This document shows, in pieces, positions 27,306 to 36,981 of a stretch of 64,000 nucleotides of DNA; positions within the stretch are counted from its first letter, which is position 1, and every line of letters begins with the position of its first letter. Under the pieces are notes generated by a model, which ran no database searches, had not been told where the DNA came from, and was given only the letters and a program-made list of their open reading frames with translations. The position numbers were made by a program, and so were the translations under genes. The DNA lies in contig NZ_JAIPUT010000006.1 in assembly GCF_020055635.1 (NCBI RefSeq), positions 86,915 through 150,914 on the forward strand, in the 5' to 3' direction. This DNA comes from Marivita sp. (lineage in GTDB: Bacteria > Pseudomonadota > Alphaproteobacteria > Rhodobacterales > Rhodobacteraceae).

Positions 27306-27335
27306 ATAGTACCAGCACGCCCGGATTTCACTCAA
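27306..27335 (-). promoter_or_regulatory. Candidate promoter of the caspase gene
   Basis: On the minus strand, TTGAGT (27330-27335) and TACTAT (27306-27311) are separated by 18 nt and lie about 45 nt upstream of the ATG. They resemble a sigma-70 promoter. This is based on consensus alone. Confidence 0.35.
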
Positions 27336-27638
27336 TTCTTTGCGAACTCCCCGGATATCACCCTGAGTACCTGCCGCCGCGGCACCGCTCGGAAACGCCG
27401 CGCCTTCCGTCGCGCCGTTGGCTCCGTTCGTTTCGCACAGGCCATGCTTGACTTGAGGTAAGGTTGCGCCTCACACTGGGGCCAATAGGTCGGGATCAAG
27501 AAACGGTCGTCACACGCCGTGGGCCGTGCACGAAGGCAGCCTGATATATCGTCATGCTGCCGGATTTTTTCGCGTTTCGCCCTTCGTTTTCAATCGGCTT
27601 TCCAAGAGCCTGAATTTTAGCAGACGGACGTATCGATT
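27336..27638. other. Intergenic region upstream of the giant secreted protein gene (303 nt)
   Basis: I see no gene here. A short inverted repeat TGAGG / CCTCA lies at about 27453-27473. G+C falls toward the right end, matching the low-G+C 5' part of the next gene. An in-frame TAG about 20 nt before 27639 fixes the upstream limit of that gene. Confidence 0.4.
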
Positions 27639-30600
27639 ATGGAAGAAGATCCCGACTATGCTGATTTTTTCAACGACCCTAGTGGTGACTATGGCAGCGC
27701 AATTCCCGGAGTTCCATCGTTAGCGGGCCTACAAGACTTTGGCGACGACACAGATTGGTTCCAAGTCAATCTGATCGCTGGCCACGAGTACGAGATTCAA
27801 GTGCGAGGTTCAGAAACTGGTGATGGGACTCTCGTTGATCCGTTTTTCTTTGGCGTCTACAATGCGAATGGCGAATTATTAGGCAGTGAAAACGACGATG
27901 GAGGACAAGGTCTAAATAGCCGAGCGTTATTTACTGCCGATTACACTGGCGTCCATTACTTTACGGTCGGAGATGCTTTCAAGCTGGATGTCAGCGGCGG
28001 TGGCACCTACACGCTAGAGTATTTTGATCTGAGCCTGCCCGAAGTGTTAAACGAGGGCGACGACATTACGCTGTCGATCCCCACCGAAATTCCTCCAGAA
28101 ATTTCTCGTTTACTGAGTGATTTTGGTTCTCTGGATGACTATACCCGAACCCCGGACATTCTCGTCGTTGTGACTTCCCAGAATGCTATCGAGGGTGAGG
28201 ATTTCACGGTCTCGTATTCCTTTGGCGCGACACAATCCTTGAATTTCGCCGCTTTACTGGATGAGCTTGTCGAAGACGACGAGTCTGTTTCGGTCAACAT
28301 CCAAGGCACCGTTACTTGGAGTGGCCCGGGCTTGGACGGGCCGCTGGTAGATTCAATCGATTTCACCCGAAACTTCACGATCAACTCGGCGCCTTTCGGC
28401 GTGCCCGACCCGATCATCGACTATACCTTCACCGGGCCGGAGATCATCGGCAATGTCCTGACCAATTTTGCCGACGGCAGCGAAGAGACGTTCACCGCGA
28501 TCCCGTTTTCCTTTGAAAGCCCGACCGTCATCGGCGAATTGCTTGAAAATGGCGACATCTCGATCACGGATTCGACTGCGACTCCCGGTCAGACCGTCAT
28601 CGTCCGGTTCAGCGTCATCGACGAACGCGGCGCAACCACCGCTTCAGAACAGGAAATCCGGTTCGGCGCGCTGGTCGACGACTACCTGCCGGGCGAAACC
28701 GCGCTGGACCTTGGCAGCATCGATATCGGCTTTCCCGAGATCGGCAGCGTCGAACGCGCAGAGGATCGCGACAGGTTTCTGGTCACGCTCGAGGCGGGGC
28801 AGCTTTATTCGATCGGATTGGCCTCGGCATCGAATGACAGCGGCACGCTGGCCGATCCCGCGATATTCGGGATTTTCGACAGCCTGAATGTCGTTCTGCC
28901 GGACTCTGCGGACAATGACAGCGGGACCGGACGAAATGCCCTGCTCGACCCTTTCCTTGTCGAAACAAGCGGCACCTACGAGATCGAAGTCGGCAGCAAC
29001 ACGCCGTTCGGCATTGGCGGGTACGAACTGAGCGTCCTGTCGCTCGGGGCCGCGGATGATTTTCTTCCCGGTCCGTTTGCCGGTGTCTTCGGCACCGCTG
29101 TGGTCGATGTGCCCGCACTCGGCAGCATCGAGCGCGCAGGCGACCGCGACCGCTTCGAGGTCTCGTTGCAGGCCGGGGTCGAATACGACATCTCGCTGGA
29201 AGGCGTGGCGACCGGCGGCGGGTCAAATCCGAACCCGGACATCATCGGCGTTTTCTCGGGAACGGGCGCGTTGCTGCCCGGCAGCGCCGACACCAACGGC
29301 GGCATCGACACCAATGCCCTGGTCAGCGGCCTGACCGTCGCCGAAGACGGCATCTACCAGATCGAAGTCGCGGGCGCTCAGGATCTGGCGATCGGTGATT
29401 ATACCCTTTCGGTGAATTTCGCGGGCTTTGTCGACGATTTCCTGCCGGGCATCGCCGGGGGTCTGGGCAGCGTCGCCGTCGGCGGGCGGACCTTGGGCGA
29501 GATCGAGACTTCGGGCGATATCGACGCCTTCCGGGTCACGCTTCAGCCGAACGCCACCTACGAGATCGCCATTCTGGGCAGCGACTCGAACAACGGAACG
29601 CTGCTTGATCCCGACCTGATCGGCATCTTCGCGTCCGGCGATCTGGGCGGTGCGCCGATCACGTCGGTTCAGACGCTGAACCAGCAGTTCATCGGTGATG
29701 ACAGCGTCTCGTATTTCACGCCGCAAACGGCAGGCGACTTCTTCATCGGCGTCCAGGATGCCTTTGGCGGCATTGGCACCTATGCCGTCGAAGTCACCAA
29801 CCTTGGCTTTCGCGACGACTTCTCCGCCGACATCGACACCACAGGCTCCATCACGCCGGGTGGCAGCGCATCGGGCCGCATTCATTTCGCACAGGACAAT
29901 GACTGGTTCGAAGTCAACCTGGCCGCCGGCCGCCTTTATGAAATCAGCCTTGTGCCGACGGGCGACGGCGCCCTTGCGGACCCGTTTTTCAGGGGCGTCT
30001 ATGACAGTGACGGCGTTCTGATCCAGAACACCTCGAATGACGACGGTGGCGCCGGGACAAGCAGCGCACTGCAATTCGTGACCGATGAAGGCGGGCTCTT
30101 TTACCTGTCTGCGGGCGGCTTCGGCGATACCACGGGGCAGTACCGGCTGGACCTGAACGATCTCGGCCCGCTTGACGACGGGCAGTTCGACATCACTGTT
30201 GAATTTTCGTCGGACGACGTATCCAATGCCTACATCAACGCCTTCGAAGAGGCGGTCGAGCGGTGGGAAGACATCATCGTCGGCGACCTGCCCTACGCAT
30301 TTGTCGACGGGTACGGCTATGTCGATGATATCCTGATCGAAGTTGCCGTCGAAGACATCGAACTGACCTTCGAAGGCGTTGAGCAGACGATCCTCGCGAT
30401 CTCGAGCGTTCTGGACCAGCGGGACGGAGCGTCCGGTGCCTCCGCGCTACCGACCTATTCCCGGATCGTCATAAACTCCGAGGAAGTCGGCGCGCTCTTG
30501 AACCTCGACGAATTCGTGGCAAATACAATCGGTCGTGCGCTTGGATTCGGATCGCTGTGGGAAGAATTCGGCATCGTGCGCCCGATCGAGGGGGTCGCCA

Positions 30601-32411
30601 CCTATACCGGCATCAACGGCTTGCGCGAACTGTCCGAACTGTCGGACGACCTCAACGGCGCGAACGCGCTGGAGGACGGTGCAGATGGCGCCCTCGCCGC
30701 GGAATATTGGAGCGAGGCCGTCTTCAACCAGGAACTGATGACGCCGCGCGTGGAATTACGGAGACCCGAAGTTGGACCGGGGAACCCGAACAACCCGGAC
30801 AACCCCATCAGTGCGCTGACCATCGCCGCCATGCAGGATTTGGGCTATCAGGTCGATTACGGCGAAGCCGACGGTTTCCGCCTTTCTCCCGGCGCCCTGT
30901 CCCGCCATGCCAGCAACTCCGACGGTCCCGAGGCATCTCCCAGCGCCCTGGTCCAGAGCACTGCATCGAAGCGTCTGCTTGCCGATCTTCCGGAGACAGA
31001 CAGCATTCCGAACGGCGCCGCGTATATCTACGCCCGGCCCAACGTCCTGTCCGAAAACCCGCGCAGTTTTGCCCTGACCGACGCGAACACCGAGCTGGTC
31101 ATCGCGAACGGCACCAATGCGTTGTTCATCGAAGGTGTTACCAGCGAAGCGCTCAATATCGAACTGACGGGAACCTTCGCTAAGAACAGCCCGACAGAGC
31201 TGTCGCAGCTTTCCGGCACCGTCGAGTCGATGGAGGTCCGGTCTCTGGATGGCGACCTGCTGTTCAGTGTCGACTACACGCAAGAACCTGTTTCCGTGGC
31301 AGAAATCGCGAGCCAATGGCCGAATTATTCGATCGCTGACGAGAACATCATCATCATCGACACGCTTCCCGGAACCGTCGCGCGGGTGAACCCGAATGGC
31401 GGCGGCGAGAACGCCAACCGCATTTTCACCGGTGCCAGCGATGATTTCGTCCGCGGCGGCAACCTTGCCGAGCTGATCAACGGCGGCGCGGACAATGACA
31501 CGCTGGAAGGAGAGAACGGCAACGATTCCCTCGTGGGCGAAACTGGCGACGACGTGCTCGAAGGCGGTCGGGGCAATGATCTTCTCAATGGGGGCGCCGG
31601 CATCGACACGGCGGTCTTTTCGGGCGCGCAAAGCGCCTACACTTTGACGCTCAGCGCCGAGGGAACGCTCATCCAGGATCGTCGCGGTGATGGCAACGGC
31701 ACGGATAATCTGATCAATATCGAACGGCTCGACTTCGACACCGACTTCTTTCCCGACACGCCGTTCAATCTGCAGGAATTCGGAGGGCCAGCCGGGTTGT
31801 CGGCACCCGATTTCGAAAGCTTCATCGAGCTTTACATCGCCTATTTCAACCGGGCTCCGGACGCGGTGGGCCTCAACTTCTGGGGCACGGCTTTTGCAAA
31901 TGGTGTGAGCCTCGCGGAATCTGCACGATTGTTTGTCACTCAGGATGAAACAATTGCCACATACCCATCCAATCTCAGCAATTCGGAACTGGTGGCAACG
32001 ATCTACCAGAACGTGCTGGGACGTATTCCCGATCAGGAAGGGTTCGATTTCTGGGTCGATGCCTTGGAGAGTGGTAGTATCGGGCGAGATATTGCAATTC
32101 TTGGTATATTGGGTGGCGCCAAGGCGGACCCGCCCGCAGATGCGACACAAGACTTTATCAACCAGCAACTGGCCGACCGGGCCTACCTTGCCGACAAGAC
32201 CGATATCGGCGCGTATTTCGCGGTGCACAAAGGCATGTCCGATGTCGCCAACGCGGCGGCGGCGATGGGAGAGTTCGATGGATCGGATGCCAGCATCGCC
32301 ACGGCGGTGGCTGCCATCGACGGGTTCCATGAGGCCGCCCTGAACCCGAACAGTGGCGAATTCCTGATGCCGGTGGTGGGCGTGCTTGACGATCCGTTCT
32401 CGGTCGCCTGA
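27639..32411 (+). CDS. Giant secreted PPC/RTX protein with a degenerate leishmanolysin-like metalloprotease domain and DUF4214
   Basis: This 1590-residue protein has no Sec signal, consistent with type I secretion. At least five beta-rich PPC-like domains (about 25-140, 345-460, 465-585, 590-720, 725-850) share the DxDxFxVxLxAGxxYEI pattern, for example DTDWFQVNLIAGHEYEI. The region at about 855-1080 matches leishmanolysin-like (M8-type) proteases around the active site. However, the expected HEIGHALGFG reads NTIGRALGFG (Asn962, Arg966), and the third His position reads AEYWSEAVF (Tyr1023). All three zinc ligands are therefore lost. RTX-type Gly/Asp nonapeptides follow (about 1264-1325, e.g. 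GGADNDTLEGENGNDSL), then a DUF4214 region (about 1390-1505). The first ~700 nt and about 31900-32110 have visibly lower G+C. A bidirectional terminator follows. Confidence 0.85.
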   Translation: MEEDPDYADFFNDPSGDYGSAIPGVPSLAGLQDFGDDTDWFQVNLIAGHEYEIQVRGSETGDGTLVDPFFFGVYNANGELLGSENDDGGQGLNSRALFTADYTGVHYFTVGDAFKLDVSGGGTYTLEYFDLSLPEVLNEGDDITLSIPTEIPPEISRLLSDFGSLDDYTRTPDILVVVTSQNAIEGEDFTVSYSFGATQSLNFAALLDELVEDDESVSVNIQGTVTWSGPGLDGPLVDSIDFTRNFTINSAPFGVPDPIIDYTFTGPEIIGNVLTNFADGSEETFTAIPFSFESPTVIGELLENGDISITDSTATPGQTVIVRFSVIDERGATTASEQEIRFGALVDDYLPGETALDLGSIDIGFPEIGSVERAEDRDRFLVTLEAGQLYSIGLASASNDSGTLADPAIFGIFDSLNVVLPDSADNDSGTGRNALLDPFLVETSGTYEIEVGSNTPFGIGGYELSVLSLGAADDFLPGPFAGVFGTAVVDVPALGSIERAGDRDRFEVSLQAGVEYDISLEGVATGGGSNPNPDIIGVFSGTGALLPGSADTNGGIDTNALVSGLTVAEDGIYQIEVAGAQDLAIGDYTLSVNFAGFVDDFLPGIAGGLGSVAVGGRTLGEIETSGDIDAFRVTLQPNATYEIAILGSDSNNGTLLDPDLIGIFASGDLGGAPITSVQTLNQQFIGDDSVSYFTPQTAGDFFIGVQDAFGGIGTYAVEVTNLGFRDDFSADIDTTGSITPGGSASGRIHFAQDNDWFEVNLAAGRLYEISLVPTGDGALADPFFRGVYDSDGVLIQNTSNDDGGAGTSSALQFVTDEGGLFYLSAGGFGDTTGQYRLDLNDLGPLDDGQFDITVEFSSDDVSNAYINAFEEAVERWEDIIVGDLPYAFVDGYGYVDDILIEVAVEDIELTFEGVEQTILAISSVLDQRDGASGASALPTYSRIVINSEEVGALLNLDEFVANTIGRALGFGSLWEEFGIVRPIEGVATYTGINGLRELSELSDDLNGANALEDGADGALAAEYWSEAVFNQELMTPRVELRRPEVGPGNPNNPDNPISALTIAAMQDLGYQVDYGEADGFRLSPGALSRHASNSDGPEASPSALVQSTASKRLLADLPETDSIPNGAAYIYARPNVLSENPRSFALTDANTELVIANGTNALFIEGVTSEALNIELTGTFAKNSPTELSQLSGTVESMEVRSLDGDLLFSVDYTQEPVSVAEIASQWPNYSIADENIIIIDTLPGTVARVNPNGGGENANRIFTGASDDFVRGGNLAELINGGADNDTLEGENGNDSLVGETGDDVLEGGRGNDLLNGGAGIDTAVFSGAQSAYTLTLSAEGTLIQDRRGDGNGTDNLINIERLDFDTDFFPDTPFNLQEFGGPAGLSAPDFESFIELYIAYFNRAPDAVGLNFWGTAFANGVSLAESARLFVTQDETIATYPSNLSNSELVATIYQNVLGRIPDQEGFDFWVDALESGSIGRDIAILGILGGAKADPPADATQDFINQQLADRAYLADKTDIGAYFAVHKGMSDVANAAAAMGEFDGSDASIATAVAAIDGFHEAALNPNSGEFLMPVVGVLDDPFSVA

Positions 32412-32431
32412 GACATCGGCAGAACGAAAAC

Positions 32432-32456
32432 GGGGCACCGGTTCGACCGATGCCCC
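32432..32456. terminator. Bidirectional intrinsic terminator
   Basis: GGGGCA / TGCCCC with an inner CGGT / ACCG stem and a TCG loop forms a strong hairpin between the convergent giant-protein and OmpA-protein genes. The plus strand continues with ATTTCT and the minus strand with GTTTTCGTT, so it could end transcripts from both sides. Confidence 0.75.
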
Positions 32457-32486
32457 ATTTCTGACTTCAGGTCGACAAGACAGGCG

Positions 32487-33548
32487 TCATTCGGTGAGCG
32501 CGGTGAATTCGATCCGGCGGTTCCGGGCACGGTTGGCCGAAGTGTCGTTGGCAACGATCGGGCGATCCTCGCCGTAACCGACGGCGACGAGTTGGTCGCG
32601 TTCGATCCCCTTGTCCTGCAACCAGGTCACGACAGACGCCGCGCGCCGTTCGCTGATCGACTGGTTCTGCACGTCACTGCCGATGGAATCCGTGTGACCG
32701 GCGATCTCGAGCCGCACCGAGGGGCAGCGCGAGACGATGTCGTACAGGTTCTCGAGCAGCGGCAGGCTCTGATCGTCGAGCCGCGTGCTGCCGGAGGCAA
32801 AGAAGATGTTGCCGGTCCGCGACAGGATTTCAAACCGCCCAAGGCATTCGTCCCTGGACATTTCCCCCTTGGTCTCGAGCGCCACCGCAGCCGGGGTCAG
32901 AACGGCTTCGGGAAGGTCCGGCGGTGTGCCCGACTGGGCGCGGTTGAATACGAAATTGAAGCTCACCACGCCGACCGGCGTGATGTCCACATTGGCCGCC
33001 TCTTCAAGCTTTGCGCGGCCTTCTTCGAGGTTCAGTTCCTCGAGCGAGTAGGCGATCGGCGTGATCGACGACACGACCACGCGGTCATTGTCGATCAGCG
33101 TGACCGCGACATCGGTCGTCCGATCGATCGTCAGGCCCCGCAGCGTCAGGGAATAGGGAAGTTCGATTTCCTTGCGACGCGTCAGGTGCAGATCGGTCAG
33201 TTGATCCGCGGACAGTTCGGTCGTTATGATCGCTTCGGGAAAGCGGAAGGTCTCGAAAAACAGGAACCGCATGCGGACATTGCGCAGGTCGACCTTGGTA
33301 TCGACCGAGTCCAGAAGGACCCGGACCTGAGCCTGACCATCTTCGGTGATGCGCCCCGACAAGGTCGCAAACGAACTTGTTTCGGCGATTTTTGACTTCT
33401 TGACGGACAAAAACCGCAATTCGGACGCGTTACCATCCAAATTCCACCCATACTCGAACGGGTCGCCGCTTTGTGCCGAGGCCATCCCGAACGGGGACGC
33501 CAACACTATGGCAACAACACAGAAAACACGTAGCAGATCGATTTTCAT
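32487..33548 (-). CDS. Exported OmpA-domain protein
   Basis: The ATG at 33548, behind GAGGTAATT, gives 353 residues starting with a signal peptide (IDLLRVFCVVAIVLASPFGMASA). The mature N-terminal part (about 27-215) is a beta-rich domain similar in pattern to YceI-like lipocalin folds (GWNLDGNASELRFLSVKKSK, FATLSGRITEDGQAQVRVLL). The C-terminal OmpA-like peptidoglycan-binding domain (about 240-353) has FFASGSTRLDD, LEIAGHTDSIGSD and ANRARNRRIEFTAL. It probably sits on the cell wall. It is divergent from the second caspase gene with a 173-nt AT-rich spacer, so the two are likely co-regulated. Confidence 0.85.
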   Translation of the reverse strand: MKIDLLRVFCVVAIVLASPFGMASAQSGDPFEYGWNLDGNASELRFLSVKKSKIAETSSFATLSGRITEDGQAQVRVLLDSVDTKVDLRNVRMRFLFFETFRFPEAIITTELSADQLTDLHLTRRKEIELPYSLTLRGLTIDRTTDVAVTLIDNDRVVVSSITPIAYSLEELNLEEGRAKLEEAANVDITPVGVVSFNFVFNRAQSGTPPDLPEAVLTPAAVALETKGEMSRDECLGRFEILSRTGNIFFASGSTRLDDQSLPLLENLYDIVSRCPSVRLEIAGHTDSIGSDVQNQSISERRAASVVTWLQDKGIERDQLVAVGYGEDRPIVANDTSANRARNRRIEFTALTE

Positions 33549-33721
33549 AATTACCTCGCAGAAAAATTGCGCCAGAAGTTGAAGAGAGTAACAATGTGTT
33601 TCAGGTTGGAGTTTAACAGAAATCTTGTATGCTTGCATAGGACACGCGATAAATTTGCGACAAGAAAATATCTTCATGCCATTTAACCCAACGCACCATC
33701 CCGCGATGGTAGGAGGACGCT

Positions 33722-35239
33722 TTGACTGACTGCATACGACGTCTGGGCACCCGCATCAGAACCAACGCCGTTGCGACATGCCTTGCTGTGCTGACATTGA
33801 CCGGGGCCGCATCGGCGCAGGAGCGGATCGCGCTCGTCATCGGCAATTCCAACTACAGCAGCGTTTCAACGCTGGACAATCCGACCCGTGACGCGGAACT
33901 GATCGCATCGACTTTGGAAGAGATCGACTTTCAGGTCACCCTGCTGATCGACGCGACCCAGAATGACATGAAGCAGGCGCTGTCCGATTTCGGGCGCAGC
34001 CTGCGCAACGGCGGAGCGGACACGACCGGCCTGTTCTATTATGCGGGCCACGGCGTTCAGAGCTTTGGAAACAACTACCTGCTGCCCGTCGACGTGGCGC
34101 TGAACGATGCCGCCGACCTTGACCTCGAGGGGGTCGAGGCACAATCGGTCCTCCGTCAGATGGCCTCGGCCCGCAACCGAACCAATTTCGTCATTCTCGA
34201 TGCCTGCCGCAACAATCCGTTCGCCGACATGGCCGAATTCGATTCCCCCGGTCTCGCCGAGATGAAGGCGCCGACCGGCACGTTCCTGTCCTACGCGACC
34301 TCTCCAGGTGCCGTGGCGCTTGACGGCACCGGACAGAATAGCCCGTTCACGCTGGCACTGGCCAAGGAAATGACCAAGCCGGGCATACCCGTCGAACAGA
34401 TGTTCAAGCAGGTACGCATTTCGGTCCTGGACCAGACCAACGGCTTGCAGACCCCGTGGGATACATCGTCCCTGACGAACAATTTCGCCTTCGTCGACGC
34501 CCCGCTGGAAACGCCGGAAGACCTCGCTGCGCGACAGCTCTGGAACTCGGTCCAGGCGACGCGGGATCCGGTGCAGATCATGCTCTTCCTGCGCGGCTAC
34601 CCCGACAGCAGCTATGCCGAAGAGGCGCGCGCGCTTCTGGCCGAAGCCATCGAAAGCGAACTGACCGACGATACCGTGACCGCTGCCCGGCCCGAACCCG
34701 CAGGACCCTCGGAAGACGAACAGGCCATGTTCGAAGCGGTTCAGGCGAACCCGACCATCGCCGGATATCAAGACTTCCTCGACATGTATCCGGAAGGAAC
34801 ATTCTCGGAATTCGCCAAGGGCGAGATCGAGGCGCTTACCGCGCAGACCAACCTTGATCCCGTCGGCGAAGGTGTCAGCGAACCGGACCCCGAACAGGAC
34901 ATCGAACTTGCACTGGCGCTGGAACAGGAACGCTCGTCTGTCCCGAACGTCGTGACATTCGACACCGCGCTCGTGGCGCCGGGAACGGCCATCGACGGAA
35001 TCCTGTTGTCGGAAATCACCCAGCTGTCACCGATGTTCCCACCTGTCGAAGGGCTGCCGGAAGAATATTGGAAAGACGTGACCTGCTCCAATTGCCACGA
35101 GTGGAACAAGGATCGGCTGTGTGAACAGTCGAATGTCTATCTCAATCTGAGCGGTCAGAAATCGCTGGAAAAGCCGCATCCCTTCAATGGGGTGCTCAAG
35201 CGGAACCTCCGGCAATGGGCCGCCGGAGGCTGCCAATAG
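33722..35239 (+). CDS. Exported caspase-family (C14) protein with C-terminal CXXCH motif
   Basis: The 505-residue frame starts with TTG at 33722, only 5 nt after a near-perfect AGGAGG (33711-33716); no alternative ATG would keep the signal peptide (about 10-33, ending ASA|QE). The caspase p20 domain (about 34-260) has His110 in YYAGHG and Cys162 in VILDACRNNPF, so the catalytic pair is present. An acidic, Pro/Glu-rich middle (about 300-430) is followed by a short tail with CSNCH at 455-459 and further Cys at 467 and 504. CXXCH is the covalent haem c attachment motif, usable in the periplasm, but a single copy could equally be a zinc or disulfide site. It is divergent from the OmpA-protein gene and convergent with betA. 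Confidence 0.88.
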   Translation: MTDCIRRLGTRIRTNAVATCLAVLTLTGAASAQERIALVIGNSNYSSVSTLDNPTRDAELIASTLEEIDFQVTLLIDATQNDMKQALSDFGRSLRNGGADTTGLFYYAGHGVQSFGNNYLLPVDVALNDAADLDLEGVEAQSVLRQMASARNRTNFVILDACRNNPFADMAEFDSPGLAEMKAPTGTFLSYATSPGAVALDGTGQNSPFTLALAKEMTKPGIPVEQMFKQVRISVLDQTNGLQTPWDTSSLTNNFAFVDAPLETPEDLAARQLWNSVQATRDPVQIMLFLRGYPDSSYAEEARALLAEAIESELTDDTVTAARPEPAGPSEDEQAMFEAVQANPTIAGYQDFLDMYPEGTFSEFAKGEIEALTAQTNLDPVGEGVSEPDPEQDIELALALEQERSSVPNVVTFDTALVAPGTAIDGILLSEITQLSPMFPPVEGLPEEYWKDVTCSNCHEWNKDRLCEQSNVYLNLSGQKSLEKPHPFNGVLKRNLRQWAAGGCQ

Positions 35240-35274
35240 GCGCCACGTCGTCCCGGCCCGTCGCCCTTGATGCC

Positions 35275-36981
35275 CTAACCGGCGCAGGTTTCGGGCAGAA
35301 CATCCGTTTGCGCCGGGCGCTGCGCGGTTTTCCAGTCCGGCGCAATCCACGGTTCGGAATTGTCCAGCGGCAGCGGCGCGCGCCCGAGGATGTGGTCGGC
35401 GGCCTTTTCGCCCGTCATGATCGACGGCGCATTGAGATTGCCATTCGTGATGCGCGGAAAAACCGAGCTGTCGGCGACGCGAAGCCCATCTACACCGATC
35501 ACGCGGCACTGCGGGTCGACCACCGAGGACAGATCGTCCGCCGCCCCCATCCGCGCGGTGCCGCAGGGATGATAGGCACTTTCGACATGCTGACGGATGA
35601 AGTCGTCGAGTTCGTCATCGCTCTGGCATGCAGCGCCCGGCTGGATCTCGTGCTTGAAATAGGGGGCAAAAGCCTCTTGTTCGAAGATCTCGCGGGTCAG
35701 ACGGATACAGCGCCGGAAATCCTGCCAGTCCGCCTCGTCGGACATGTAGTTGAACAGGATGCGTGGCGCGTCCTTGGGATCTGCCGAGCGTAACGTGACC
35801 TCTCCCCGCGACGGCGACCGCATCGGCCCGACATGGGCCTGAAATCCATGCCCCTCCGCCGAGGCCTGACCGTCATAGCGCACGGCGATGGGCAGGAAAT
35901 GGTACTGGATGTCGGGATAATCGACCCCGGCGCGACTGCGGATAAAGGCACAGCTTTCGAACTGGTTCGACGCCCCCGGCCCGCTCCGGTTCAGCAGCCA
36001 GCGCGCGCCGACATAGGCTTTGCCCAGCAGGTTCCAGTACTTGTAAAGGCTCACCGGCTGACTGGACGCCGCCTGAATGTAAAGTTCCAGGTGGTCCTGA
36101 AGGTTCTGACCGACGCCGGGCCTGTCCGCGACCACCTCGATGCCGTGTTCCGCCAGATGTGCGGCCGGCCCGATCCCCGACAGCATCAGCAGCTTGGGCG
36201 AGTTCAGCGACGACGCCGCGAGGATGACCTCGGCATCGGCGTGGATCACCTCGACCTTGCCGCCGCGTTCGACCTCGACACCGACCGCGCGCCCGTCCTC
36301 GATCACCACGCGGCGCGCAAAGGCGCGGATCAGGTCGCAGTTGTCCCGTTCAAGCGCGGGCTTCAGATACGCCTTGGCCGCAGACCAGCGCGCGCCTTGC
36401 CAGACCGTCATGTCGAAGGGTCCGAAACCTTCCTGCTGGTGACCGTTGTAATCCGCCGTCGCCGGGTACCCCGCCTGCACACCCGCCTCGACGAAGGCCC
36501 GCGTCAGCGGGTTGTCGCGTGGCCCGCGCGTCACGTGCAGGGGTCCATCGTGACCGCGCCAGGCCGGGTCGCCGCCATGCCCGCCGGAATGCCAGGATTC
36601 CAGGCGTTTGAAATAGGGCAACACGTCTGCATAGCCCCAGCCCGCCGCCCCCTGATCGCGCCAGTGATCGTAATCGCGCGCATGGCCGCGCACGTAGATC
36701 ATGCCGTTGATCGAGGACGACCCGCCGATCACCTTGCCGCGCGGACAGGCCAGACGACGACCGCCCAGATGCGGCTCCGGCTCGGTCTGGTAGCCCCAAT
36801 CGTAGCGCTTCATGTTCATCGGGTAGCTCAGCGCGCCGGGCATGTTGATGAACGGCCCCCAGTCGGTGCCACCATGTTCGATGACCAGCACACGCTTGCC
36901 CGCCTCCGACAGCCGGTAGGCCATCGCACATCCGGCGCTTCCGGCACCGACGATCACGTAATCCGCACGTATCTCTGCCAT
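35275..36981 (-). CDS. betA: Choline dehydrogenase BetA (GMC oxidoreductase)
   Basis: This 568-residue FAD enzyme oxidises choline to betaine aldehyde, usually at the cytoplasmic membrane. It has the N-terminal Rossmann motif [16 protein letters not shown] (about 7-22), the GMC signature region [20 protein letters not shown] (about 79-98), [11 protein letters not shown], and the C-terminal HPCGTARMG and [16 protein letters not shown] catalytic segments. The start overlaps the betB stop by 1 nt. It is the last gene of the betICBA cluster. Confidence 0.94.
   Translation of the reverse strand: MAEIRADYVIVGAGSAGCAMAYRLSEAGKRVLVIEHGGTDWGPFINMPGALSYPMNMKRYDWGYQTEPEPHLGGRRLACPRGKVIGGSSSINGMIYVRGHARDYDHWRDQGAAGWGYADVLPYFKRLESWHSGGHGGDPAWRGHDGPLHVTRGPRDNPLTRAFVEAGVQAGYPATADYNGHQQEGFGPFDMTVWQGARWSAAKAYLKPALERDNCDLIRAFARRVVIEDGRAVGVEVERGGKVEVIHADAEVILAASSLNSPKLLMLSGIGPAAHLAEHGIEVVADRPGVGQNLQDHLELYIQAASSQPVSLYKYWNLLGKAYVGARWLLNRSGPGASNQFESCAFIRSRAGVDYPDIQYHFLPIAVRYDGQASAEGHGFQAHVGPMRSPSRGEVTLRSADPKDAPRILFNYMSDEADWQDFRRCIRLTREIFEQEAFAPYFKHEIQPGAACQSDDELDDFIRQHVESAYHPCGTARMGAADDLSSVVDPQCRVIGVDGLRVADSSVFPRITNGNLNAPSIMTGEKAADHILGRAPLPLDNSEPWIAPDWKTAQRPAQTDVLPETCAG

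Noticed and set aside
32432..32456. GGGGCA/TGCCCC hairpin as an operator
   Set aside because: Its place between two convergent gene ends and the flanking T-rich sequences fit a bidirectional terminator better.
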